A stretch of 64,000 bases of DNA, taken from assembly GCA_021186555.1 (NCBI GenBank), contig JAJKFL010000011.1:33297512-33361511 (forward strand). The letters are read 5' to 3'. Under the pieces are notes generated by a model that saw only the letters and a program-made list of their open reading frames with translations, searched no databases and was not told the DNA's origin. The stretch comes from Reticulitermes speratus. Taxonomy: Eukaryota; Arthropoda; Insecta; Blattodea; Rhinotermitidae. The first letter of the stretch is position 1. Each line of letters opens with the position of its first letter. Below, in pieces: positions 31,925 through 42,899 of this stretch. A program made the position numbers and the translations under genes.

Positions 31925-32800
31925 TGTGAAGACAGTAGGCTGTTAAGGCAGTAGGTTGTTAAGGCAGAAGGTTGTTAAGACAGTAGGTTGTTAAGGCAGT
32001 AGGCTGTTAAGACAGAAGGTTGTTAAGGCAGTAGGTTGTTTAAGGCAGTAGGTTGTTAAGGCAGTAGGTTGTTAAGACAAGGTTGTTAATACAGTAGGTT
32101 GTTAAGACAGGTTGTTAAGACAGAAGGTTGTTAAGACAGTAGGTTGTTAAGGCAGTAAGTTGTTAAAACAGAAGGTTGTTAAGACAGTAGATTGTTAAGA
32201 CAGAAGGTTGTTAAGACAGTAGGTTGTTAAGGCAGTAGGTTGTTAAGACAGAAGATTGTTAATACAGTAGGTTGTTAAGACAGTAGGTTGTTAAGACAGA
32301 AGGTTGTTAAGACAGAAGGTTGTTAAGGCAGTAGGTTGTTAAGACAGTAGGTTGTTAAGACAGAAGGTTGTTAAGACAGTAGGTTGTTAAGACAGTAAGG
32401 TGTGAAGGCAATGAGTTATTACTACAGTATGTTGTTAAAAGAGTAATTTGTTAAGGCAGTATATTGTTGAGACAGTAATTTAAGGCAGGACTTTTTTTCA
32501 GAAAGTAAGTTATTAAGACATTATGTTTTTAAGACAGTAATTTAAGACAGTATATTGTTGAGAAAGTAAGTTGTTACGACAGTATGGTTTTACAACAGTA
32601 ATTTGTTAAGACTGTGTGTTGTTGAGAGTGATTTGTTAAGTCTGTACTTTGTTAAGACAGGACGTTTTTAAGACTGCATGCTGTAAAGACAGTAAGTTGT
32701 ACAGCAGTATGTTGTTGAGGCAGTAATTTGTAAAGACAGTAGGTTGCTGAGACAGAGGCTTCTTAGGACAGTAGGTGGTTAAGACAGTAAATTGTTACTG
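31925..32800. repeat. 16-bp minisatellite (GTTGTTAAGRCAGWAG), decaying to the right
   Basis: Regular to about 32400 with G/A and T/A variants at two positions, then increasingly diverged with lost periodicity to about 32800. Roughly 50 units in all. Few long open frames. Confidence 0.92.
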
Positions 32801-32866
32801 AGTCTGACTACTGATGTCGGGTGCTTTCGAAGAGTTGGGAAAGGCACATCGTACAACTTCTGATAT

Positions 32867-33026
32867 TGATTTCAGGCTTCCGCCGCGATGTTGATGAAAT
32901 CTGTGGTTCTTCTGAGTAATTACACGGCGTCGTGTGGTAATTATTTACCGACGTTTCGGGACAGCGTGTCGGTCCCATCTTCTTACCACACGACGCCGTG
33001 TAATTACCCAGAAGACCACAGATTTA
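32867..33026. mobile_element. Foldback element, GAAACGTC class, internally deleted, exact 12-bp TSD
   Basis: Duplication AACTTCTGATAT at 32855-32866 and 33027-33038. Same leader and arms as 29756-30002, but the right arm's ribozyme-like region is deleted, so the palindrome closes directly at CATCTTCTTACCACACGACG. Confidence 0.88.
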
Positions 33027-33101
33027 AACTTCTGATATACTCTGATAGGTAACGTGGGGAAGGTACTGAGTCATGGTGGTGGCGGCATGCAGAAGTGTGT
33101 A

Positions 33102-33140
33102 AACAAACAAACAAGCAAACAAACAAACAAACAAACATCA
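33102..33140. repeat. AAAC microsatellite
   Basis: Nine or so AAAC/AAGC units. Confidence 0.85.
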
Positions 33141-33329
33141 CCAGCAGTAGTTGTGCTCAGCAGGACCGGTGTGTGGCGTGTTGCCATAAGGAACAGGGGG
33201 CGGAGTATTTGAAGAGACACATCAATGCGGCATGGTGGTTGTGACATGGAGCGTTTCGTCTTTTAATTGAGTCTAATTACTTAGTTAATTAAAAAATGAG
33301 ATTAAATAGGAGTGAGCATGTAGCATGGA

Positions 33330-33590
33330 GGCCGATCCCGGTGGCCGCGCGGTCTAAGGAGTGGGTCTGCTGCTGCTCGCTTGCTGGGATTGCGGGGTTC
33401 GAATCCCGCCGGGGGGCATGAATGTCTGTCTGCTGTGAGTGTTGTGTGTTGTCAGGTAGAGGTCTCTGCGTCGGGCTGATCACTCGTCCAGAGGAGTCCT
33501 ACCGAGTGTGGTGCGTCTGAGTGTGATCGTGAAACCTCGACAATCAGGAGGCCCTGGCCCACTAGGGGCTGTTGCGCCATTTAAAAAATG
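33330..33590 (+). mobile_element. SINE family I, full length
   Basis: GGCCGATCCCGGTGGCCGCG head with an extra G in the B-box (GGGGTTCGAATCC), full body and CACTAGGGGCTGTTGCGCCA end. Flanking ATGTAGCATG and ATGTAACATG may be the duplication. Confidence 0.87.
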
Positions 33591-33599
33591 TAACATGTA

Positions 33600-34461
33600 G
33601 GGGAAAATACTAGCTTGTACTGAATGCTGTTGAGCAGCAAGCTAGGAAAGAGTTAAATTGGGAGTCACAGACATAAATGGATTGATAATGTGAGAGGAAT
33701 TGTAATATTACTATAGTGGTAATGCAGATTGCGTTGACCTGGGTCACACAGGTTGTACAATGTACTGGCTGTTGTAATGACAGGGGGTTAATTATACTGA
33801 GCAAGGAAATACTGAATCGTGTTGTAACCTTTTATAAAGACGTATTTCATTTTGTGCGAGGTGCAGTGATATTGAATTTGGTTATATCTCGCAGTAAGGA
33901 CGCCCGGTATCAAAGTCCATATAACTCAGTTGAGCCGAACGGGCAGGCATTCAAATTGACTACGCTAATAGACGCTATCACATTATTAGATTAAAAATGA
34001 TTTGTTACGAGCTATGCTGCTTCGTTTGTCACTACCTGCTGGTGCGCTGTGGGCTTCTCTGCAAGCACGACGATGACGTGTTAAAAGGTTCGTCAGGCAC
34101 TGTGTTTGAACTGAACTAACGGCCATATTATTTGCATCATTTTCAGTTTTAATAGCATCTCCAAAGAAGGTCACAAGAAGACAAGCACCGGAATTGTTTT
34201 CGCCCCATCATAAGCCGATTATTCTAGACACGTTCTCGGAACAACTTCTGACATCCGCTTTTCTCTAAGTGTTTCCATCTGAGTAGAGATTGTAGCCAAA
34301 CTTAGTAATTAGAACCGATGTGGACTTAATGTTGTCGGCAGAGTTGTATTTGTGGGGAGGTTAGGTGTTCATATCCCACGTTTCTCTACTACAACTTGAA
34401 GTGAAAGTATTTTTGTGTGAAATGTAAGCACAAAAGTATTTGGCGATGAAAGTATTCGAAA
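33600..34461. other. No recognised gene
   Basis: Unique-looking DNA between a SINE and a mariner element. Confidence 0.35.
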
Positions 34462-34463
34462 TA

Positions 34464-35037
34464 CAGTGTGTCCACAAAGTCCCTTCGGGGTTTTGAAAAT
34501 TTGTGGTGCGCAAACAAATTGAGCTAGCCACATGCAGTTTGCGGCAGATTACAGTGAAACTCTGGAAGTTTTTTTTGACGCCAACAGATGGCATAAGCGG
34601 CCATATTTACGTTTCTCAGTCAGTTTGTGAAATGGCGAGTGTGCAGGAACGCGCGCGTTGTGTGGGATGGCAGAGACGGTCCAATGCCTTGGCCTCCACG
34701 TTCACCATACATAACACCACTGGATTTTTTTTCCTGTGGGTTTATGTCAAGAGCAATGTGTTCCGAACACCAGTTAACGGACTTGATGACCTGAAGTCCC
34801 GTATCAGGAATGCGATCTCGGCTATTCCAGCGGACATGCTCCACAGAACATGGCAAGAGCTCGAATATCGTCTGGACGTTCTCCGTGCTACCAAGGGAGC
34901 CCACATCGAGGTCTACTGAGGTCAGTAAAAAACTTCCAGAGTTTCACTGTAATCTGCCGCAAACCGCATGTGGCTAGCTCAATTTGTTTGCGCGCCACAA
35001 TTTTTCAAAACCGCGAAGGGACTTTGTGGACACACTG
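34464..35037 (+). mobile_element. Mariner-like element, internally deleted, TA duplication
   Basis: Terminal inverted repeats start CAGTGTGTCCACAAAGTCCC and are over 100 bp long. TA flanks at 34462-34463 and 35038-35039. The family also includes 18105-18487. Between the repeats lies a transposase gene with most of its middle missing (see 34632-34919). Confidence 0.93.
34632..34919 (+). pseudogene. Mariner transposase remnant (N-terminal start fused to C-terminal end)
   Basis: The open frame reads MASVQERARCVGWQ at the start, as in mariner-family transposases. It then jumps to the C-terminal part: VYVKSNVFRTPVNGLDDLKS, RIRNAISAIPADML, EYRLDVLRATKGAHIE, ending at the stop at 34917-34919 just before the right inverted repeat. 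The helix-turn-helix region and the catalytic DD(D/E) residues are absent, so no active enzyme is made. The upstream frame continues into the left repeat, but that part is not protein-like. Confidence 0.85.
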
Positions 35038-35234
35038 TACAGCTGATTTTTGAATGTGTGTAATTAATTGCCATTTGTAGGCAAGTTTCGAAGGAAGGAA
35101 TACGATAAGTGTGGGCCCTTAGGTGAAATAAGATGTCTGACATTGGAAATTATCGTGAAGAATAAGGTCTTACTTTCTGAAGATGGAGATGGCACGAAAC
35201 GCACTGACCGCACAGTCACATCAGTAATATAATA

Positions 35235-35590
35235 ATAACCATGGCTCAACAGCCCTATATGGGCTCAGGCCTCCTCTTTCCGAGGTTACTGGGTCGTGCG
35301 CATTCGTGGCAGTTGGTGACTGGCCAACTGGCCGCGCTACCGTTCTATCGATCCTGATGTGACCGCCAGAGTCACCTGGCAGGCAGTCAGGAGACTTGGG
35401 TGAGAAATTGGGGTTGAATTTTGCTTACGAAACATTTCTACGACCGACGGCTTTACTTCCCCTCCGAAGGAAGTGGTGCTCCGGATTTTTATCACCCTTA
35501 AAAATCCATCGACCTCGGTCAGGATCGAACCCGCGAACCTTGGGTCCAGTGGCGAGTACGCTAACCACTAGTCCACCGAGGTCAGTCACC
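35235..35590 (-). mobile_element. tRNA-derived SINE (another family), full length
   Basis: Minus strand: head GACCTCGGTGGACTAGTGGT (A-box), CGCGGGTTCGATCCTGACC (B-box), long body with AAGGGTGATAAAAATCCGGA and a CATGGTTAT end. The head resembles a tRNA-Glu/Asp type gene. Confidence 0.75.
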
Positions 35591-35929
35591 CCCTGATAAC
35601 TGTATCCATTGTCTAGAGCCCCCGATGGTGACAATCTGTCACTCCGTTCTGAAGTTTCCCCACAGATGAGTCTCAGTGCTTTATCGTTTTTATACAGAAA
35701 AGCGAAAAGAGAGCTGAAATTGCCATTCAATGGACATTCTTTGAGTCGTAAAATATGAAGTCTGTATCGGTTTTTTTTCTGCAGTCGTCTCCGTCACCCG
35801 CCGCTCAGTTCTAAGGACTGCGCAGGTGTGTTGGTTTTGGGTGGGCGTTGTTAAAGTACAGTGGGAATGACACACAACCCACTGCCCAAAGCCCGTCGAC
35901 ATGGAGGCGTTTCGTACAATAGGAACATC

Positions 35930-36370
35930 ACCAGGCCATGAAGGCGGATGGGGGGAATGGAGTTATAGCTTCTTACATTCTTAGCCTCAGTACTAATTGA
36001 GGATCGATTCCTGGAAGTTTCAAGAGATTTCTTTACTCTCCAAGATGTCCAGATCGCCTCTAGAACTCGCTGTCTCCTATTGCGTGGGTATCCGGGGTAT
36101 CCGGGGGTAAAGATGCCGGGGCGTGGCGTTGACCACCCACTTCATCTAGCGCCGAGGTTAAAGAAAGAGTATAACTATACTTCTCCTCCACCTTTGTGTC
36201 TTCATAGCCTGTTCCAGGGTTAACTTTACCTTTACCTTTACCTCGGGACTATTTTCTCAGGGGTAAAGCGGTCGTGTCGTGAAGCTGACCACTGACCTCC
36301 TTCTAGTGCCAAGGTTAAGAATGAGTTGAGAGATATTTCTACATCCCCATGTGCCTTCATTGCGTGCACA
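35930..36370. mobile_element. SINE family III fragments
   Basis: 35935-36005 (minus): CATGAAGGCGGATGGGGGGA and GGAGTTATAGCTTC. 36100-36215 and 36240-36365 (plus): GTAAAGATGCCGGGGCGTGG, GACCACCCACTTC and a second copy of the same tail. These may be a tandem or nested pair. Confidence 0.55.
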
Positions 36371-36494
36371 GTCACAAATTTACGCATGAAGCAGTGGTCA
36401 GCTGTTAGATTCACGCTCCGCTCGCCTTACTCCCCGCAGATAGGCTTTCGGTACAAATTGGATAGTTGGCTGGGTGGGCCCCAGTGTCCGTCTA

Positions 36495-36572
36495 GACGCT
36501 GTGAGCGCAAATCCCAGGAAGCGAACGGCCGCAGACCCACGCCTTAGACCGCGCGGCCACTGGGATCGGCTT
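36495..36572 (-). mobile_element. SINE family I head only
   Basis: Only the tRNA-like head is present (minus strand CCGATCCCAGTGGCCGCGCG, GTCTAAGGCGTGGGTCTGCG). Body missing. Confidence 0.75.
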
Positions 36573-36599
36573 TTATCACTTTACGCTCCATAAAATGAG

Positions 36600-37585
36600 C
36601 ACAAAAGAGCGTCTTTAAAAAAAGCTCTAAAACGCGTAACTAACTGACGTGATTTATTTTATCAGCTTTAAACCGTACCCAACACAGCTCAGTTTGGACG
36701 CCTCCATTACTGCTGTCTGGCCGTTTTGTGTTGTGTTTGCTGTGCGTACACGCAGATACGCACGCTCCAGTGTCGTTCAAACACAGGCTATTGATAGAAG
36801 TACTGTCCGGAAGGGCAGCGGCCGATAGCGTTTGTCCTTAGTAGTGTAATTGCCAGTGTTAGCGTTAGAGTACCGCTACGTTCAACGGGAAGTCACGTCT
36901 TTCATAACTTTAACAATTAATCCCTTTCTCACCTTCCTTTGTTTCTGTCTTATCCCTCCCCTTCCCTTATAACTGTGGTTTGTGTTAAGGTAAAACAGCT
37001 AGTTACATATTTGTGCTTCAGATGGCACGATATCGCACATAGAACTGCCATCTGTGTAAGTGCATGTAAACTACAACGGCATGTGACATATGGTCAATAA
37101 TAAACCAACTCTTATTACGCAGCTGGGCATATAAGAACACTATTAATAAGTTAAGAGTATAGCGTCTAATAAGAGTATGATTAAAGAATAATGAATTGGA
37201 AAACATGCGGAAGTAAACGGTCCTCGTTTGATAGTTTAATTTAAAGTACTAAGCTGGTACTTGCCTAGAGAAAATAAATGGAACCAGGGAGGTCAGAATA
37301 TTCACAAATGATCAGAAATGTTTTCCCTAAATATCTCCAATCAGCTGGTCTTTGTAAAGGAGGCGCAGAATTTTCATAGATCTTGGAACTGAACTTATAG
37401 GCATTATTTAGATGGGCTTCATGCTTTAAAGATTTTGAACCACAGTGCATAGTACAGATAATTTGCTTCTCAGAACAACCACGATTAACGGTTGGTTCCT
37501 CATAATAGAGATTTAATATGTGTATTGTGCGGTATAGACTGGATTTGATATGTACATTGCCACGGCAAAAGCAGCACTCAACAAG
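36600..37585. other. No recognised feature
   Basis: Unique-looking DNA leading into a LINE fragment. Confidence 0.35.
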
Positions 37586-37587
37586 AT

Positions 37588-38004
37588 GTGAATGGTGCTG
37601 AAAAGTGGAAACTTCGGAAAGTAGATCAGAAGTATCTGGAAAGTTTTGAAATGTGGTGCTGGAGAAGGATGGAGAAGATCAGTTGGACCGATCGTGTGAG
37701 AAATGAAGAAGTATTACACAGAGTCAAGGAGGACAGGAATATCGTACATACAATAAAAAGAAGAAAGGCTAACTGGATTGGTCACATCTTGCGTAGAAAC
37801 TGCCTTCTGAAACACGTGATTGAAGGAAAGTTAGAGGGAAGGATAGAAATGACGGTAAGACGAGGAAGAAGATGTAAGCAGCTGCTGGATGTCCTTACGG
37901 AAGAGAGAGGATACTGGAAATTGAAAGAAGAAGCACTAGCTCGCACTCTTTGGAGAACTCGCTTTGGAAGAGGCTACGAACCTGTCGTAAGACAGACTAC
38001 ATAA
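37588..38004 (+). pseudogene. LINE family 1 ORF2 C-terminal fragment
   Basis: 5'-truncated non-LTR retrotransposon. The open frame starts inside the ORF (GAEKWKLRKVDQKYLESFEM) and continues with WCWRRMEKISWTDRVRNEEV, KRRKANWIGHILRRNCLL and a basic segment. It ends FGRGYEPVVRQTT. About 80% of it matches by eye the intact-looking C-terminal frame at 43731-44264. The last codons pass directly into the 39-bp array. Confidence 0.88.
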
Positions 38005-40345
38005 TGCAGAGGCTACGGACCTGTCGTAAGACAGACTACATAATGAAGAGGCTACGGACCTGTCGTAAGACAGACTACAGAATGAAGAGGCTACGGACCT
38101 GTCGTAAGACAGACTACATAATGCAGAGGCTACGGACCTGTCGTAAGACAGACTACAGAATGAAGAGGCTACGGACCTGTCGTAAGACAGACTACATAAT
38201 GCAGAGGCTACGGACCTGTCGTAAGACAGACTACAGAATGAAGAGGCTACGGACCTGTCGTAAGACAGACTACATAATGAAGAGGCTACGGACCTGTCGT
38301 AAGACAGACTACAGAATGAAGAGGCTACGAACCTGTCGTAAGACAGACTACATAATGAAGAGGCTACGGACCTGTCGTAAGACAGACTACATAATGAAGA
38401 GGATACGGACCTGTCGTAAGACAGACTACAGAATGAAGAGGCTACGGACCTGTCGTAAGACAGACTACATAATGAAGAGGCTACGGACCTGTCGTAAGAC
38501 AGACTACATAATGAAGAGGCTACGGACCTGTCGTAAGACAGACTACAGAATGAAGAGGCTACGGACCTGTCGTAAGACAGACTACATAATGAAAGGCTAC
38601 GGACCTGTCGTAAGACAGACTACAGAAATGAAGAGGCTACGGACCTGTCGTAAGACAGACTACATAATGAAGAGGCTACGGACCTGTCGTAAGACAGACT
38701 ACATAATGAAGAGGCTACGGACCTGTCGTAAGACAGACTACATAATGAAGAGGCTACGGACCTGTCGTAAGACAGACTACAGAATGAAGAGGCTACGGAC
38801 CTGTCGTAAGACAGACTACAGAATGAAGAGGCTACGGACCTGTCGTAAGACAGACTACAGAATGAAGAGGCTACGGACCTGTCGTAAGACAGACTACATA
38901 ATGAAGAAGCTACGGACCTGTCGTAAGACAGACTACATAATGAAGCGGCTACGGACCTGTCGTAAGACAGACTACAGAATGAAGAGGCTACGGACCTGTC
39001 GTAAGACAGACTACAGAATGAAGAGGCTACGGACCTGTCGTAAGACAGACTACAGAATGAAGAGGCTACGGACCTGTCGTAAGACAGACTACAGAATGAA
39101 GAGGCTACGGACCTGTCGTAAGACAGACTACATAATGAAGAGGCTACGGACCTGTCGTAAGACAGACTACATAATGAAGAGGCTACGGACCTGTCGTAAG
39201 ACAGACTACATAATGAAGAGGCTACGGACCTGTCGTAAGACAGACTACATAATGAAGAGGCTACGGACCTGTCGTAAGACAGACTACATAATGAAGAGGC
39301 TACGGACCTGTCGTAAGACAGACTACAGAATGAAGAGGCTACGGACCTGTCGTAAGACAGACTACAGAATGAAGAGGCTACGGACCTGTCGTAAGACAGA
39401 CTACAGAATGAAGAGGCTACGGACCTGTCGTAAGAGAGACTACAGAATGAAGAGGCTACGGACCTGTCGTAAGACAGACTACATAATGAAGAGGCTACGG
39501 ACCTGTCGTAAGACAGACTACATAATGAAGAGGCTACGGACCTGTCGTAAGACAGACTACATAATGAAGAGGCTACGGACCTGTCGTAAGACAGACTACA
39601 GAATGAAGAGGATACGGACCTGTCGTAAGACAGACTACATAATGAAGAGGCTACGGACCTGTCGTAAGACAGACTACAGAATGAAGAGGCTACGGACCTG
39701 TCGTAAGACAGACTACATAAAGAAGAGGCTACGGACCTGTCGTAAGACAGACTACATAATGAAGAGGCTACGGACCTGTCGTAAGACAGACTACAGAATG
39801 AAGAGGCTACGGACCTGTCGTAAGACAGACTACATAAAGAAGAGGCTACGGACCTGTCGTAAGACAGACTACATAAAGAAGAGGCTACGGACCTGTCGTA
39901 AGACAGACTACAGAATGAAGAGGCTACGGACCTGTCGTAAGACAGACTACAGAATGAAGAGGCTACGGACCTGTCGTAAGACAGACTACATAAAGAAGAG
40001 GCTACGGACCTGTCGTAAGACAGACTACATAAAGAAGAGGCTACGGACCTGTCGTAAGACAGACTACAGAATGAAGAGGCTACGGACCTGTCGTAAGACA
40101 GACTACAGAATGAAGAGGCTACGGACCTGTCGTAAGACAGACTACATAAAGAAGAGGCTACGGACCTGTCGTAAGACAGACTACATAAAGAAGAGGCTAC
40201 GGACCTGTCGTAAGACAGACTACATAAAGAAGAGGCTACGGACCTGTCGTAAGACAGACTACATAAAGAAGAGGCTACGGACCTGTCGTAAGACAGACTA
40301 CATAAAGAAGAGGCTACGGACCTGTCGTAAGACAGACTACAAAAT
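37968..40345. repeat. 39-bp minisatellite (about 61 copies) grown from the LINE ORF2 end
   Basis: Unit ATGAAGAGGCTACGGACCTG, TCGTAAGACAGACTACATA. It is the DNA of the last ORF2 codons plus stop (see 37588-38004 and 44290-44345) repeated in tandem. Two frequent variants (ATA or AGA at the unit end) and a later ATAAAG variant cluster locally. One unit (38590-38632) has a 1-base loss followed by a 1-base gain. The 804-codon plus-strand frame (37950-40364, MKRLRTCRKTDYI repeats) is an accident of the unit length. Confidence 0.95.
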
Positions 40346-41425
40346 GAATGAAGACTGGATTTAATACGGGTGTTTTGATGTCTAGACTGGATTTTTATGT
40401 GTTATTTAAATTACCGGCTTCAACCATATTACCTTTCCAAATTACGCACGTTAGCATTAACCAGAAAATCAAAATCCCACCGCCCTTATTTCAAGTCACT
40501 ACTTCTCACGATTATAACGCATCTTGCTTGCATGCCTCTCCTATCAGAAGGACGACCGGGCAGGCCTGGAACCTTCAAAAAGAAAATGGACTTTCTTCGG
40601 TCTGGCATAAAGTGTGTCTCCCTTTTTAATGATTTTCCCTTCCGTCTCCTCGTCTACTATGTATGTCTATTCCCCCTCACTGACCTAGCCTCAGATTTTT
40701 CAATGACAATGATAACTTTTGGCCCTATTTGTTGTGCTGCTGCATGTAAACTGGAGATGCTCTTTGCCTCCAACCTCTCTTGTCTCTGCTAATTTACAGT
40801 TTGTTTGTATCTACTGCGGTCAGCTTCTGAAATCGATGTAGCCTTCTTCCTTAGCGTTTCGAAAAGTTAGGTTATATCCAGGGTTTGTGGCGATTGGCGC
40901 CTTCGGACTTCACCACACGACTCCATGGCGAGCATTAAAACCAAAATGTCCCTCGAAAACATTTTGACCGACGTATAATTTTTGTGAGAAAGAACGTATT
41001 TTTTTATGGAAAGCGTACCGTGTTTACACGTGACATTTAGTTTTAATATCTTTTTCTGCGGAAGCTGTGGGTGTGGCTTGCTTTAATAAAGAGACGTTTT
41101 CATTTCAATGTTCATCAAGTAATTGCGTGGTGCAGCTCGTAGGCGCAAATTTCCGGGGCTTCTCTGCGTCTGCAAAGGGGGCGAGCTACACATATTTTAA
41201 GTCTTATATTAGCATTCAACAAAGAACGCCGTTTCCTGCGTGAAATGTATTCCTACTCCTCGATTATACTAGGTCATGACTGAGAGGCGTAATCCTATTG
41301 AACAGGGAAACGTGCCTCGGTATCGGCGTCGGTATCGACGTCGGCACCGTTCTTAATCTCGGAAGGCAGGATGAATATGTTAACGTACTTACAGCTGGAG
41401 CGCGAAAATCGTGAAGCATAAATTT
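40346..41425. other. No recognised feature
   Basis: Unique-looking DNA. Overlapping open frames at 40348-40792 show no family motif. Confidence 0.35.
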
Positions 41426-41430
41426 AATTT

Positions 41431-41486
41431 TAATAACCAACCAACCAACCAACCAACCAACCAACCAACCAACCAACCAACCAACC

Positions 41487-41538
<52 letters not shown>

Positions 41539-42020
41539 GACTGACTGACTGACTGACTGACTGACTGACTGCCTGACTAACTGACTAAATAAGTAGATAG
41601 CTACCTAACTACCTACTAAATAAATAAATAGATAGTCAAGTAACTACCTACCTACCTACCTAAATAAATAGATAGCTAACCAAGTAACTAACTACCTAAC
41701 TAACTACCTAAATAAATAAATAGCAAAGTAACTACCTACCTATATAATAAATAAATAAATAAATAGGCAGCTATCCAAGTAACTAACTACCTACCTACCT
41801 ACCTACCTACCTAACTATCTAACTAACTAAATAAATAAATAGGCAGCTATCCAAGTAACTACCTACCTACCTACCTAACTATCTAACTAAATAAATAAAT
41901 AGGTAGCTAGCCAAGTAACTAACTGCGTACCTACCTACCTACCTACCTACCTACCTACCTAAATAAATAAATAAATAGCCACGTTACTGACTACCTAAGT
42001 AACTATGTATCTAGCTAACT
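41431..42020. repeat. Mutating tetranucleotide array (CCAA to CTAA to CTGA to CTAC/AAAT)
   Basis: Begins with pure CCAA units, moves to CTAA, then CTGA, then mixtures with CTAC, AAAT and AGAT. On the minus strand this is TTGG/TTAG, the same words that end LINE family 2 copies (4010-4020, 49050-49065). Confidence 0.93.
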
Positions 42021-42129
42021 AGGCCGTCTTGACGAACTAAAATTTCTTCAGCTAGTCACACAAATAAAATACCAACAAACGGTATAATTTATTTGGGTTT
42101 TTGTATGTATGAATATGTAAAAATACACT

Positions 42130-42425
42130 GATATCAAGCAACACTGCGATGTTCCTCAGCTGGTCAAAAAATTCCCCGCGTTTTATGGAACCCGAAAGTT
42201 CATTACCGTGTTCAAAGAGCCCGCCACTTGTCTCTCTCTTGAGCCAAATGAATCCAGCCCATTCTCTCCTCATATTTCTATAAGACACCCTTTAATATTA
42301 ACCTACCTAATGCGACTATGTATTCCAAGTCGTATCTTTCTTTCAGGTTTCCCCATCAAAACTTTGCATGTACTTATCTTCTCCCTCGTACATGCCACGT
42401 GACTTTTATTTTGATAACGCTTAAA
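42130..42425 (-). mobile_element. LINE family 2, 3' end remnant
   Basis: TTTTATGGAACCCGAAAGTT and the reverse complement of the region encoding the EPAGS-type and GHV segments. Same orientation as the tail array at 41431-42020, from which it is separated by about 110 bp. Confidence 0.65.
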
Positions 42426-42439
42426 AATTCAGTTGCGAC

Positions 42440-42600
42440 ATCTCAGAAAACGCACTGCGTCTCAATTAGAGAGACCAACCAGTTAAGGCTGTTTAGAGAA
42501 ATAGTTAATTGCTATTTATTGTGATGACGGCATGAAACACATCAGTACACCGTGTGGGCAGTCCTTCGTGCAAGACTTAGCAAGTACTGGGCTTTGAAGT
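42440..42600. repeat. Single diverged copy of the 114-bp unit
   Basis: ACTGCGTCTCAATTAGAGAG, ACCAACCAGTTAAGGCTGTT, AACACATCAGTACACCGTGT and GGGCAGTCC match, with substitutions and small indels, the unit and right flank of 22790-23380. Confidence 0.75.
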
Positions 42601-42899
42601 CATGCATTTCGATGTATGACGCTTGTGACGCGGTGGGTAATTTGCCGTCATAAATTATTTCAGACTTGAAGCTGCCGTTCCCTTGGTGTTAGGCTTTCTG
42701 ACAGTGATGTAGTGTGTAAATTGAAGTCTGGTTTCGTCTGGCGGAATACATTTTAGGGGCTGCTCCAGTTAACAGCAGCTGTTGCGCCTTGAACTCCAGC
42801 ACGCTCGTAGCTGCTGCTTTGTTTCTCTGAATATTCAGTCCACTTTGCTTCCGTAACTAAGAAACAAACGAGATGTCTAACTTCTTATTTAAATGAACC

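Noticed and set aside
35160-35210. CTGAAGATGG...GAAACGC string as another hammerhead
   Set aside because: Core box and GAAA are present, but no stem II can be drawn between them and no stem I closes. Treated as chance or a very old relic.
37950-40364. 804-codon open frame with MKRLRTCRKTDYI repeats
   Set aside because: Product of a 39-bp repeat whose length is a multiple of three and which derives from a LINE end in another frame.
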